A stretch of DNA of 64,000 nucleotides from Idiomarina xiamenensis 10-D-4 (GCF_000299895.1 NZ_AMRG01000007.1:62001-126000), one strand, 5' to 3'; shown: positions 20,118 to 29,169, counted from the stretch's first letter. Numbers and translations: made by a program. Notes: a model not told the origin generated them from the sequence alone.

Positions 20118-20336
20118 ATGGGTATCGTTAAAATATCAGACACGTTGCATGAAGAAGTACGCAAAACCAGCGCAGTCATGGAACGCTCAATCAACGCCCA
20201 AGCGGAGTTTTGGCTAAAAATAGGCCGCTTAGCAGAACAAAACCCCAGCTTAACTTACGAGCAGATATTAGCGCTTGAAATGCGTGCTCAAGCAGTCACT
20301 TCGGTAAGGTTAGAACATGAACCTGTCGCTGATTAA
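20118..20336 (+). CDS. ParD-like antitoxin-family protein
   Basis: A 72-residue protein beginning MGIVKISDTLHEEVRKTSA, the pattern of the ParD-like family (ribbon-helix-helix type, named for similarity to type II antitoxins). Such folds bind DNA as dimers and usually repress their own operon. The N-terminal strand GIVKIS would be the DNA-contact strand. No ParE-type toxin follows; instead the stop codon overlaps the start of a methionine aminopeptidase by 20 bases. A TTGACA at 20060-20065 and an AT-rich near-palindrome (about 20095-20110) lie upstream. ATG at 20112 is an alternative start. Function as antitoxin is not established here. Confidence 0.78.
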   Translation: MGIVKISDTLHEEVRKTSAVMERSINAQAEFWLKIGRLAEQNPSLTYEQILALEMRAQAVTSVRLEHEPVAD

Positions 20337-21096
20337 ATCAACCGATGCGATCCAGCACATGCGCGAATCGGGTCGCTTGTTAGCTCAAGTGTTTGCGCAA
20401 TTAGACAAATTTATCGCTAGTGGTGTGTCGACAATGGCGATTAACGATTTTGTCGAATCCTATATTGTTGATACGCTGCACGCGCGACCCGCGAGCAAAG
20501 GCCAGTATGGCTACCCTTATGTGTTGAATACGTCGATCAACGAGGTGGTTTGTCACGGTGTGCCGTCCGCCGCTAAGCGTTTACGCGACGGTGACATCGT
20601 CAATGTCGATATTACCCTAGAAAAAAACGGTTATATTGCCGATAGCAGTAAAATGTATGTGATTGGTCAGGCGTCGGCAATCGCGCGCCAGCTAGTTGAT
20701 GTTACCTACGCTGCCATGTGGCAAGGTATCGCCTGCGTCAAACCGGGTGCAACGGTAGGTGATATAGGCCACGCCATTCAACGCTTTACCGAGCAACAAG
20801 GCTTTAGCGTAGTACGTGATTATTGTGGTCATGGCATTGGTCAAGCCATGCACGAAGAACCGCAAATCATGCACGTGGGTCAAGCGCGTACTGGTATGAC
20901 GCTGGCTGCAGGCATGACGTTTACTATTGAGCCGATGATCAACCAGGGAAGCTATAAAACTAAACAGAAAAAAGATGGTTGGACGGTGGTCACCCGCGAT
21001 AAAAAATTATCGGCACAATGGGAACACACCGTGCTGGTTACCGCAAATGGTTACGACGTGCTGACCTTGCGAGATGATGAGCAGCCGCCTTTATGA
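20317..21096 (+). CDS. map: Type I methionine aminopeptidase
   Basis: Map removes the initiator methionine from nascent proteins. The 259-residue pita-bread enzyme keeps all metal ligands: aspartates in NVDITLEKNGYIADSSK, histidine in GHGIGQAMHEEP, glutamate in FTIEPMI and glutamate in QWEHTVLV. It starts inside the ParD-like gene (20-base overlap), so the two are translationally coupled. The locus is away from the rpsB-tsf region where the housekeeping map usually sits, so it may be a second, specialised copy; this cannot be tested in the window. Its last six bases overlap the convergent TM2 gene. Confidence 0.93.
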   Translation: MNLSLIKSTDAIQHMRESGRLLAQVFAQLDKFIASGVSTMAINDFVESYIVDTLHARPASKGQYGYPYVLNTSINEVVCHGVPSAAKRLRDGDIVNVDITLEKNGYIADSSKMYVIGQASAIARQLVDVTYAAMWQGIACVKPGATVGDIGHAIQRFTEQQGFSVVRDYCGHGIGQAMHEEPQIMHVGQARTGMTLAAGMTFTIEPMINQGSYKTKQKKDGWTVVTRDKKLSAQWEHTVLVTANGYDVLTLRDDEQPPL

Positions 21097-21489
21097 TTTA
21101 TCCTTGAGTTGACCCATTTTGACTTGCTGCAGTAGATCACGTATTTGTTGATTGTTATGGCGATGGACAATATTTTGCGCATTGAATAACTGCGGCAATT
21201 CAATCAATAAGACGGCGACAATCAAGCCACCCCCTAACCACGGCAACGGTTTTAGTAATAAGATACCAATTAACATCAGTACCAAATTAACCATGCCTCG
21301 CGCGAACTTACCTAGATAAAAGTGGTGCAGGCCAGCCAAAAAGAAGTAATTTAATACCGCATAGGTATCCGGATCTTTTAAGCGTTGTTGCTCGTGTCTG
21401 AAGTAACACTTGCGTTGCTCGTCACTGAGCTGCCGAATTTGCTGACGCAGTTGTTCTTCTTCATCATTTAGTCGTTCCGACGTAGACAT
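21091..21489 (-). CDS. TM2 domain membrane protein
   Basis: A 132-residue protein with an N-terminal acidic coiled coil (about 1-40), then a TM2-type pair of helices: AVLNYFFLAGLHHFYLGKFARGMVNLV and the following LLKPLPWLGGGLIVAVLLIEL, with the short polar DRF-like turn replaced by HHFYLGKF. TM2 proteins are small membrane proteins of unknown bacterial function. The ATG at 21489 is chosen; a TTG lies directly before it. It follows yidD by 12 bases and is the last gene of a three-gene minus-strand set. Confidence 0.75.
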   Translation of the reverse strand: MSTSERLNDEEEQLRQQIRQLSDEQRKCYFRHEQQRLKDPDTYAVLNYFFLAGLHHFYLGKFARGMVNLVLMLIGILLLKPLPWLGGGLIVAVLLIELPQLFNAQNIVHRHNNQQIRDLLQQVKMGQLKDKS

Positions 21490-21501
21490 CAACTCAACCT
21501 C

Positions 21502-21774
21502 TTATTCAATATCATGTTGGGATCGTTGGCAGCGAGTTTGCCTAACCGAGTGCGGCACCGGATCAAGCCGTTTTTCGACACAGTCAGGATCGTTACAGCG
21601 GCAAATGCGTCGCCAACCAAGCCGACAACCACGCACCAAACCAAACTTTTCGATGGCTCGATAAGTATATTCCGAGCAGCTGGGTTGGAAATTACAGTCA
21701 ATATTAAAAAAACGCTTAGACCCACCACGACGTTGATAATAACGAATCGCTTTAAGTACTGAACGTTTAATCAT
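21502..21774 (-). CDS. yidD: Membrane protein insertion efficiency factor YidD
   Basis: YidD assists insertion of membrane proteins near YidC. The 90-residue protein shows the family signature NFQPSCSEYTYRAIEKFGLVRG, then GWRRICRCND and DPVPHS, with an amphipathic N-terminal helix (VLKAIRYYQRR). Normally yidD lies between rnpA and yidC; here it sits with DUF4177 and TM2 genes. The cysteine-rich C-terminal half (CRCNDPDC) is more cysteine-rich than in E. coli YidD. The DUF4177 stop is four bases upstream, implying coupling. Confidence 0.88.
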   Translation of the reverse strand: MIKRSVLKAIRYYQRRGGSKRFFNIDCNFQPSCSEYTYRAIEKFGLVRGCRLGWRRICRCNDPDCVEKRLDPVPHSVRQTRCQRSQHDIE

Positions 21775-21778
21775 ACTG

Positions 21779-22003
21779 TTAGCGTGCCAACGTAATAATC
21801 GCGGCTTCCCGGGTCCAGAATAAAAAGAAGCGCTTTTGTTCTAATACCTGAAACACTAACTGCCAGCCGTCGGCGGCTTCACGGTTCAGCGTCGATTCGA
21901 TCTTTTTCAGTGGCAAGCCACTGGAGCCAAGCAGCAAAGTACCGCAACCGCCCTCTGCGACATGAATCACCTTATATTCACTAAACCGTTGTTGAGTTTG
22001 CAT
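21779..22003 (-). CDS. DUF4177-type small protein
   Basis: A 74-residue protein with the DUF4177 layout: YKVIHVAEGG at the N-terminus, ESTLNREAADGWQLVFQV in the middle and a final hydrophobic strand FFLFWTREAAIITLAR. The family is found widely and its function is unknown. It is the first gene of the DUF4177-yidD-TM2 set. Assignment rests on the NREAADGW motif and the length. Confidence 0.7.
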   Translation of the reverse strand: MQTQQRFSEYKVIHVAEGGCGTLLLGSSGLPLKKIESTLNREAADGWQLVFQVLEQKRFFLFWTREAAIITLAR

Positions 22004-22137
22004 GCGATTAATCCCTTATTTGATTGCTAAAAATGTTAGCCAATAACGCAATATGCTTTTGCCTAAAGTGCCACGTTATCGGCGCTGCGTAAACTGAGTA
22101 TATGTAATTCATATAAGCTTTTGAATAAATAATAAAA

Positions 22138-22163
22138 AAGCCCCAAGTTGCTACTTGGGGCTT
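22138..22163 (-). terminator. Terminator of the M28 peptidase gene
   Basis: AAGCCCCAAGT (22138-22148) pairs with ACTTGGGGCTT (22153-22163) over a 4-base loop; on the minus strand a T-run follows. It lies about 60 bases after the peptidase stop. Confidence 0.85.
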
Positions 22164-22222
22164 GGTTTAGTTTGTCATTGAACGACAGCGACAGAACGCT
22201 CGCTGAGCTCAATTAGTAGCGG

Positions 22223-23869
22223 CTACTGACCGCCAAAAGTTTTACCAAAGAACGAGTCGGCCAACCAATGTGGGCGTTCGTCGGCGTTGGCTACTTCTTT
22301 ACCAATTTCGTAGTTAATATCGGTAAACACCGCTCCCGCGTCATAGTTGATCGGCAACGACGGCTGGTCGCTTGGGCGGTGATAATGCTCAGCAAAGAAT
22401 TTACCCCACACTTCGCCACCGTCTTCATCTTCATTTTTTGAGGTAAAGCCGGTCATTAGGAATACCGCCGGAATGCCCTTTTTAACCAAGGTGTAATGAT
22501 CTGAGCGAGTAAAAATGGCTTGTTCAGGCATCGGGTCCGGACTGAGTTTAATGTCGAATTTGCCAGCGGCTTTAGCCACCGTATCACCCATGCTTGAATG
22601 GTTGGCACCAAAAGCAATAACATCAGCAAAATCGTACAACAGAACCGGCATATCTAGGTTAACGTTAGCGACGATGCTGTGTAATGGTACGGTTGGGTTG
22701 TTAGCAAAGTAATCGGCACCTAATAAGCCTTTTTCTTCCGCTGTGACCGCCAAAAACATGATTGAACGACGCGGCGCTTGGCCCGCATCGACGAACATGC
22801 GTGCGGTTTCCAACATCACCGACACACCAGCGGCGTTATCCATGGCGCCATTATTAATGTTGTCGTCGCTGCTTAAGTCTTGGCTCACACCGATGTGATC
22901 GGCGTGCGCAGTATACAACACGTATTCATCGGCCAAACTCTCGTCACTACCCGGTAAAATCGCGGCAACGTTAGGGCTGGTCAACTCTTCGTGGCGCGAT
23001 TTGCGGCTCAACGTGACCGAGGCATTCAATTCGAATCCTTTTGGACTCTGTCCCTCTGCCAGCTGCTCAAATACGCTATCCAAAGACTGCTCAGCATTAA
23101 CAAATAGTTGTTGTGCCGGTTTTGAATCGACATAAGCCGTGCCTAATAGACTCTCATGCACACCATGTGGTTTACCCTCGGCGTCTAACCAATGCATGCG
23201 AGGTAATTTGGTATAAATCAAACTACTTTTGTAGGGGCGTACTTTTTCGCGCTGTGGCGTGTGAATGGTAATGATGCCTACTGCACCGCGCTCAGCAGCT
23301 AAGTCATCCTTAATGCTGTTTAAGTGCGCACCCTCTTCGCTGGGTAAATCGTCAGGACGGCCAGTCACCATCACCGCAATCTTACCTTTAACATCAAGCC
23401 CCTCATAATCATTGATACCGAACTCGTCGGCGACCATGCCATAACCGACGAAGACCATCGGTGCCGTAACTTCGTCGGCTTCAGAAAAAGCACTGGGACC
23501 GGTAGTGAAGTCGGCTGGGAACTCCAACGCAACATCGCCGTTATCGGTATGCACGATCATACTGGCACTACGGTCAACTAAATAACTCTTACGCGCTGGC
23601 ATACGTTGAAAGTAAGTACCGTTATCACCGCCCGGTTGTAAGCCCATTTGCTTAAACTCTGAGGCAATGTATTTGGCTGCGATTTCGTGACCGATGCTGC
23701 CGGTGTCACGGCCTTTTAGCTCATCACTAGCAAGAAACTCTAAGTGCGCACGAATGGCTTCGGGGTTAGCTTCTACCGCTTGTTTTTGCTGCTGTGTGGG
23801 TGCCGCTTCGCCACACGCATTTAGGCTAATGGCTAGCGCCAACGCCGTCATTGCAGAAAGTAATTTCAT
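22223..23869 (-). CDS. M28 family zinc aminopeptidase lipoprotein
   Basis: Exported aminopeptidase of family M28, probably anchored to the envelope: MKLLSAMTALALAISLNACGE has a lipobox (LNAC). The 548-residue protein contains a PA-type insert (about 130-230, beginning around MVFVGYGMVADEFGINDY) and the M28 catalytic domain with metal and catalytic residues in TAHADHIGV, NGAMDNAAGVSVMLE, VTAEEKGLLGADYF and RSDHYTLVKKGIPAVF. It is divergent from the TonB receptor, 198 bases apart. Likely releases amino acids from peptides outside the inner membrane. Confidence 0.92.
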   Translation of the reverse strand: MKLLSAMTALALAISLNACGEAAPTQQQKQAVEANPEAIRAHLEFLASDELKGRDTGSIGHEIAAKYIASEFKQMGLQPGGDNGTYFQRMPARKSYLVDRSASMIVHTDNGDVALEFPADFTTGPSAFSEADEVTAPMVFVGYGMVADEFGINDYEGLDVKGKIAVMVTGRPDDLPSEEGAHLNSIKDDLAAERGAVGIITIHTPQREKVRPYKSSLIYTKLPRMHWLDAEGKPHGVHESLLGTAYVDSKPAQQLFVNAEQSLDSVFEQLAEGQSPKGFELNASVTLSRKSRHEELTSPNVAAILPGSDESLADEYVLYTAHADHIGVSQDLSSDDNINNGAMDNAAGVSVMLETARMFVDAGQAPRRSIMFLAVTAEEKGLLGADYFANNPTVPLHSIVANVNLDMPVLLYDFADVIAFGANHSSMGDTVAKAAGKFDIKLSPDPMPEQAIFTRSDHYTLVKKGIPAVFLMTGFTSKNEDEDGGEVWGKFFAEHYHRPSDQPSLPINYDAGAVFTDINYEIGKEVANADERPHWLADSFFGKTFGGQ

Positions 23870-23991
23870 TGACTGATTCCCGTCATGATTAGTTATTCGA
23901 CTAAATTGTTAGCTCGCCTAGTCTACCCAAGCTAAAGACCAGTCACCAGCTTTACGCGACAAATGGTAGTTGCATCGCGGGCAACATCCCT

Positions 23992-24014
23992 GTAATGTTA
24001 TATTATCACAGAGG
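23992..24014. promoter_or_regulatory. Zur-like operator overlapping an extended -10
   Basis: Around centre base 24003 the sequence GTAATGTTATA-T-TATCACAGAGG fits the published gammaproteobacterial Zur consensus (GAAATGTTATA-N-TATAACATTTC) at 16 of 22 arm positions: 10 of 11 on the left and 6 of 11 on the right. It overlaps an extended -10, TGT followed by TATATT (23999-24004), about 60 bases before the receptor gene. Zinc-bound Zur would be expected to block this promoter. Match made by eye from the remembered consensus. Confidence 0.6.
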
Positions 24015-24067
24015 CAATTCACGAGTCCGCTCGTTACTCGATAATCGTACCATCAGGGAGTCAGTCA

Positions 24068-26230
24068 ATGTTACGTCGTTCCTCATTATCGTTGGCGATT
24101 CTAGCCAGCTTGAATGTAGGCCAAGTTGCCGCACAGCAACAAGATGCAGAAACTCAAGTCAAACCCAGTGAAGTTATTGTCATCACTGGTTCACCGCTGG
24201 ACAAAACGGCGCTTAACTCAGCTCAGCCAGTCAGTGTTTTATCCGGTGATGAATTACGTCAAAGCCAAGCTCATACGCTGGGCGAAACGTTAGCCACCGA
24301 ACCCGGTATTAACAATACCCATTTTGCCAATGTCGCTGGTAGCCCGATTATCCGAGGTTTAGATGGACCTCGGGTGAAAATCACACAAAATGGTTTAGAT
24401 GCTGGCGACCAGTCACGTGGCAGCCCCGATCACGCGGTGACCACCGAAACCACCACAGCTCAACAAGTCGAAGTATTTCGTGGCCCGGCAACATTGTTGT
24501 ACGGTAGCGGTGCTATCGGCGGTGTTGTCAACGTCGTCGATAACCGTATTCCGGAACAAGCCTTAGACGGTGTGCGCGGTAATTACAGCGTGGGGGCGAA
24601 TAGCGCCGCCAATCAAAAAGAAGGCAGCTTTAGCGCTGATGCCGGTAATGGGCCGGTGGTTTTTCATGTTGACGCCTTTGCCCGCGATGCGGATGACTAT
24701 GAAGTTCCCACTTTCACCAACGACGAAGGCGAAACCAACGATAAAGTCGAGAATACCTACATCGAATCTCAAGGTTTGAATTTAGGTGGCAGCTACATTG
24801 GTGATCGAGGTTTTATCGGCTTCTCATTTGGTCGTATGACGCAAGAATACGGTATTCCCGGTCACGAACACGCACATGAGCACGAAGAAGAAGAACATGA
24901 TCATGAAGAAGAGCATGCTCACGAGCACGGCGAAGCTGGTCCATTTGTCGATTTAGAACAGAATCGCTACCAGTTAGCTGGGGCATTAAATAATCCATTC
25001 GCAGGCTTCGATAAAGTCGAATTGCGCGCCGCCTACACCGATTACACCCATAGCGAAATTGAAGGCGGTGTTGCCGCCTCAACCTTTGCCAATGAGCAAA
25101 CCGAAGTGCGTATCACCGCACGCCATCAGCCACTACTCGGCTGGCGCGGTGCAGTTGGCTTGCAATGGAGCGATAGTGACCAAACTAGCCACGGTGAAGA
25201 GGCTTTCGCTCCTGATTCGACCACCGAGTCGACCGGTATATTTTGGGTGCTAGAACGTGAATACGCGGGTTTTAACTGGGAAGTCGGCGCGCGTTATGAA
25301 CAAGTCGATATTGATACCGATGAGTTAGGCGACTTCAGTTATAACCCGGTCTCGTTCTCGGCTGGCTTTACTCGTCCGTTGACCAAGCAACTATCGATGT
25401 CGCTGAATTTTAGCCATGCCGAACGTCCGGTTTCCGCGACCGAACTATTGGCAAACGGTGCCCACCTGGCTACCCGTACTTATGAATTAGGCGCGCTCTA
25501 TGAGCTAGAAGAAGTTGCACCCGAGCATTACCACGTTGAACGTCGCGAGGGTAAGCCGGAGCTGGAAAAATCGAATAACATCGATTTAGGCTTCCACTTA
25601 GAACAAGGTGACTTCCACGGCCAAATCAACTTCTTCTACAACAATGTCGATGACTTTATTTACGAGCGCTTTACCGGTGTCGACTCCGCCGATCTGCACA
25701 TCGAAGATCATGACCACCACGAAGAAGAGGCAGGCGGTGAGCATGAACACGACCACGAGCATGACCACGGTGGTGCGCTCAATGTCGTACAGTTCACGCA
25801 AGCCGATGTTGAACTATATGGTTATGAAATCGAAGCAGCCTGGCAATTGGATCGCAATTGGACCGTATCTGGTTTCAGCGACTACACCCGCGCTAAGCTA
25901 AAAGATGGTGGTAACTTACCGCGCATTCCTAGCCAACGGATAGGTGCCGATGTGAGCTATCAGGCACAAGCATGGGATGCCAAAGTCGGTTACATCTACT
26001 ATGCCGAGCAAGAGCGTATTGCCGCCAATGAAACACCCACCGATAGCTACGGTTTGTTAAACGCGCAAGTGAGTTTCTACCCACAAGCATTAGCGCGTAA
26101 CAACATGACGCTATACGTCAAAGCCGAAAACATTACCGATGAGTTAGGCTTCGTCCACAGCTCGTTCTTAAAAGACGATGCACCGGTCACCGGTCGTAAT
26201 TTCAGCATTGGCCTACGCGGCGAATTCTGA
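24068..26230 (+). CDS. TonB-dependent outer-membrane receptor, ZnuD-like
   Basis: An outer-membrane gated barrel that imports a ligand using TonB energy. The 720-residue protein has a signal peptide (MLRRSSLSLAILASLNVGQVAA), a TonB-box-like SEVIVITGSP, the plug domain with GPATLLYGSGAIGGVVNVVD, and a 22-strand-type barrel ending GRNFSIGLRGEF (terminal aromatic). Two loops are extremely rich in His/Asp/Glu (about residues 266-290 and 543-570), as in the zinc receptor ZnuD. Together with the Zur-like operator upstream this points to zinc uptake. Ligand is inference; a different metal cannot be excluded. Confidence 0.88.
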   Translation: MLRRSSLSLAILASLNVGQVAAQQQDAETQVKPSEVIVITGSPLDKTALNSAQPVSVLSGDELRQSQAHTLGETLATEPGINNTHFANVAGSPIIRGLDGPRVKITQNGLDAGDQSRGSPDHAVTTETTTAQQVEVFRGPATLLYGSGAIGGVVNVVDNRIPEQALDGVRGNYSVGANSAANQKEGSFSADAGNGPVVFHVDAFARDADDYEVPTFTNDEGETNDKVENTYIESQGLNLGGSYIGDRGFIGFSFGRMTQEYGIPGHEHAHEHEEEEHDHEEEHAHEHGEAGPFVDLEQNRYQLAGALNNPFAGFDKVELRAAYTDYTHSEIEGGVAASTFANEQTEVRITARHQPLLGWRGAVGLQWSDSDQTSHGEEAFAPDSTTESTGIFWVLEREYAGFNWEVGARYEQVDIDTDELGDFSYNPVSFSAGFTRPLTKQLSMSLNFSHAERPVSATELLANGAHLATRTYELGALYELEEVAPEHYHVERREGKPELEKSNNIDLGFHLEQGDFHGQINFFYNNVDDFIYERFTGVDSADLHIEDHDHHEEEAGGEHEHDHEHDHGGALNVVQFTQADVELYGYEIEAAWQLDRNWTVSGFSDYTRAKLKDGGNLPRIPSQRIGADVSYQAQAWDAKVGYIYYAEQERIAANETPTDSYGLLNAQVSFYPQALARNNMTLYVKAENITDELGFVHSSFLKDDAPVTGRNFSIGLRGEF

Positions 26231-26239
26231 GTCTCCCCC

Positions 26240-26259
26240 AGCCCGCCGTTAGGCGGGCT
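26240..26259 (+). terminator. Terminator of the TonB receptor gene
   Basis: AGCCCGCC (26240-26247) pairs with GGCGGGCT (26252-26259) over GTTA, followed by TTTTTT, ten bases after the stop. Confidence 0.88.
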
Positions 26260-26395
26260 TTTTTATTGGCCTCGCCATTAATCGCATTTCAGCTTCATAT
26301 TCATCGACAATTTAACGGCACAACAAGTAATCGCCGCATAATTCTGCTACCCTTAACGGCGTTTTTAGACCCCAGATGACGTTGAGGTAAACGCT

Positions 26396-28636
26396 ATGCA
26401 GAGCCTGCTGCGCAAGCTGTTGCGCCCGCTTGCACTAACCACTTTAACTTTATGTTCAACGGCTTTTAGTCAGTTGAGCCATGCTAGCCATTTAACGCTG
26501 GAACGTATTTTTTCAGCACCAGCGCTGGCGGGCGAAGCTATCCGTCAAGTGCGTTACGCGCCTGATCATCAACATATTAGCTACCTGAAAGCGCGTGCCG
26601 ATGCCCATCAGCACTATGACTTATGGTGGTACGACAGCAAAACACAAACGCATAAACGTATCTTAAAAAGTGAACAGCTAAACGCCAGCTCCGGCGAATT
26701 ATCCGAGGTAGAGAAAGCCCGCCGCGAACGGCTACGGATCAGCGCTGAGGGCTTGGTCGATTATGCTTGGCACCCCGACAGTCAGCAGGTGTTAGTGACT
26801 GTTGCTGGCGACCTGTATTTATTTAATGTCGCCAGCGGCAACAGCCAGCGCCTGACCCAAACCGAAGCCTACGAAACCGACGCAAAGCTCTCGCCTAAAG
26901 GACATTACGTTAGCTTTATCCGTGAACAGAACTTGTACCTGATCGACTTGGCTAATGGTCAAGAACGAGCACTGACCGATGCCGGCGGCGGCGCGATTAG
27001 CTACGCCATGGCAGAGTTTGTCGCGCAAGAAGAAATCGACCGCATGAGCGGTTATTGGTGGGCTCCCGACGAACAACACATCGCGCTAACGCGGATTGAT
27101 GAAACACCGGTGCAAGAAATCACGCGTAGCGAGATTTATGCCGACGAAGTGCGCTTGATCGAGCAACGTTATCCCGCTGCTGGTAGCGCCAACGTCGATA
27201 TCGATCTCGGCATTATGAACCTCAGTAGTGGCGATACCCAATGGTTGGGACTCGCGCATTTAGGCGACGGTTACCTCGCGCGTGTTAATTGGGTGCCAGA
27301 TAGCCAACGGCTATTGTACCAATGGCAGAATCGCAGCCAGACCGAGCTAACCTTATACTTGCACCCGCTAGGTAGTGAGCAAGACCAAGCACTGCTTAAA
27401 GAGACCAGCACGCATTGGTTGAACCTTAACGATGACCTACGCTTTTTGAACGATAATAACCATTTCGTTTGGGCATCTTCGCGCAGCGGGTACAAACACC
27501 TTTATTTATACCGTTTAGATGGCAAGTTGATTCGCCAACTGACTGCTGGCGAATGGATGGTCGATAAACTCGAACACATCGACGAAACCTTGGGCGTGAT
27601 TTACTTTACCAGTCGCGCCAAGTCGCCTTTAGAGAGCCACTTGTATCGCTCTAGTTTAACTACCACCAACCCGCGTAATCCCACTCAGTTGTCGCAACGG
27701 GAGGGCATGCACAACGTTACCTTTAGCGGCGATGGGCAAAGCTACGTGGATGTATTTTCGTCACCACAACAGCCACCACAAGTTAGTATGCACGGCCCCA
27801 CCGGTGAGCGCATTAACTGGATACTTGAGAACGCAGTCGGTGCCAACCATCCACTGGCCGATTACTTAGGACAGTGGCGCTACCCCAGTTTTGGCAGCAT
27901 CAAAGCTGACGACGGCAAAACCCTGTACTTTAAAATTACCCGACCGGCGAACTTTGACAAACAAAAGCAGTATCCAGCGATTGTTTATAGCTACGGCGGC
28001 CCGGGAGCCCAGCGCGTCACCAAAAGCTGGGGCGATTATTTTACCCAATACCTCGCCCAGCAAGGTTTTGTCGTGTTTACCTTGGATAATCGCGGCACCG
28101 CCAATCGTGGTAACGACTTTGAACAGGTTATTTTTAAGCAGCTAGGTCAGGCCGAAGTTGCCGACCAAGTCGCCGGCGTTAAATACCTGCGTAGTCTGGA
28201 TTACGTCGATGACCAGCGTATCGGCTTCTACGGACATAGCTATGGCGGCTATTTGGCGTTAATGAATATCTTTAAAGCGCCAGAGTATTTTCAAGCCGCT
28301 GTCGCCGGTGCGCCAGTGACCGATTGGCGTCTTTACGACACCCACTACACCGAGCGTTATATGGGCATGCCGAATGATGGCGACAACTATGAGAAAGCTT
28401 CAGTCTTTCCCTATGTTAAAGGCCTACAAGGTGACTTGCTGATCTATCATGGCATGGCCGATGACAACGTCTTGTTCAGCCACAGCACCAAGCTATTTAA
28501 AGTGTTACAAGACAATCGTCAACGCTTTGAAATGATGACCTATCCGGGTAAAAAACACTCGTTGAATGGTCGCGCCACGAAAATTCATTTGTATCGTACG
28601 ATAACCGAATTTTTTCAGCGTCATCTTGGGGTATAA
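26396..28636 (+). CDS. Dipeptidyl peptidase IV (S9B), exported
   Basis: Cleaves Xaa-Pro or Xaa-Ala dipeptides from peptide N-termini. The 746-residue protein has a signal peptide (about 1-30), the eight-bladed DPP IV propeller (about 40-470) including the double-glutamate helix segment FVAQEEIDRMSGYWW that binds the substrate N-terminus, and a C-terminal hydrolase with Ser615 in GHSYGGY, Asp689/690 in MADDNVLF and His721 in GKKHSLNG. Complete catalytic triad. Follows the TonB receptor after a terminator, so it is transcribed separately. Fits a peptide-scavenging role together with the nearby peptidases. Confidence 0.95.
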   Translation: MQSLLRKLLRPLALTTLTLCSTAFSQLSHASHLTLERIFSAPALAGEAIRQVRYAPDHQHISYLKARADAHQHYDLWWYDSKTQTHKRILKSEQLNASSGELSEVEKARRERLRISAEGLVDYAWHPDSQQVLVTVAGDLYLFNVASGNSQRLTQTEAYETDAKLSPKGHYVSFIREQNLYLIDLANGQERALTDAGGGAISYAMAEFVAQEEIDRMSGYWWAPDEQHIALTRIDETPVQEITRSEIYADEVRLIEQRYPAAGSANVDIDLGIMNLSSGDTQWLGLAHLGDGYLARVNWVPDSQRLLYQWQNRSQTELTLYLHPLGSEQDQALLKETSTHWLNLNDDLRFLNDNNHFVWASSRSGYKHLYLYRLDGKLIRQLTAGEWMVDKLEHIDETLGVIYFTSRAKSPLESHLYRSSLTTTNPRNPTQLSQREGMHNVTFSGDGQSYVDVFSSPQQPPQVSMHGPTGERINWILENAVGANHPLADYLGQWRYPSFGSIKADDGKTLYFKITRPANFDKQKQYPAIVYSYGGPGAQRVTKSWGDYFTQYLAQQGFVVFTLDNRGTANRGNDFEQVIFKQLGQAEVADQVAGVKYLRSLDYVDDQRIGFYGHSYGGYLALMNIFKAPEYFQAAVAGAPVTDWRLYDTHYTERYMGMPNDGDNYEKASVFPYVKGLQGDLLIYHGMADDNVLFSHSTKLFKVLQDNRQRFEMMTYPGKKHSLNGRATKIHLYRTITEFFQRHLGV

Positions 28637-28702
28637 TGGCTTGCAGGGGTTTTCGTCGACAGCGAACCCTGCAAAAACATCCTGCAATGAAATGGAGTGA
28701 CT

Positions 28703-29095
28703 ATGCGCTTTTTATCTCGCCGTCTGGTAATGCCGAATGATCTGAACTTTGCTGGCTCCCTATTTGGTGGCCGCATTCTCGAGTGGATCGACGAAGAAGC
28801 CTATATCTTTGCCAGTTGCCAATTAGGCGCAAAAAGCCTGGTCACCAAGCACATTGGCGCCATCAGTTTTGAAACCTCAGCGTTTCAAGGTGACGTGGTT
28901 GAGTTCGGCCTCGAAGTAAAACGCGTGGGTAATAGCTCGTTGACCATTACCTGCGTGGTACGCAATAAACAAACCAAGCAAAATATCTGTATTGCTGACG
29001 ATATTGTATTTGTTTATATCAACCCTGAAACCCGCAAGCCAGAGCCTCACGGCAAAACTAAAGCCGAGCTAGATGCCGAAGTCCTCGATATTTGA
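28703..29095 (+). CDS. Hotdog-fold acyl-CoA thioesterase
   Basis: Hydrolyses acyl-CoA to free acid and CoA. The 130-residue protein has the YciA/BFIT-like pattern: RRLVMPNDLNFAGSLFGGRI with the catalytic Asn/Asp region, the hotdog helix LEWIDEEAYIFA, and KHIGAISFETSAFQGD. The ATG at 28703 is chosen because TGGAG lies five bases upstream; a GTG two codons earlier overlaps the ribosome site. It follows the peptidase gene by 66 bases. Substrate chain length cannot be read from sequence. Confidence 0.88.
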   Translation: MRFLSRRLVMPNDLNFAGSLFGGRILEWIDEEAYIFASCQLGAKSLVTKHIGAISFETSAFQGDVVEFGLEVKRVGNSSLTITCVVRNKQTKQNICIADDIVFVYINPETRKPEPHGKTKAELDAEVLDI

Positions 29096-29118
29096 TGACG
29101 CCCAAAACTGCTGATAAA

Positions 29119-29149
29119 AAAGGGCCGCTTCTGCTAGAAGCGGCCCTTT
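29119..29149. terminator. Bidirectional terminator, thioesterase / M17 peptidase
   Basis: A 14-bp perfect stem AAAGGGCCGCTTCT / AGAAGCGGCCCTTT with a 3-base loop. A-run on the left and T-run on the right serve both convergent genes. Confidence 0.9.
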
Positions 29150-29169
29150 TTATTTATTCAGCTAATGGC

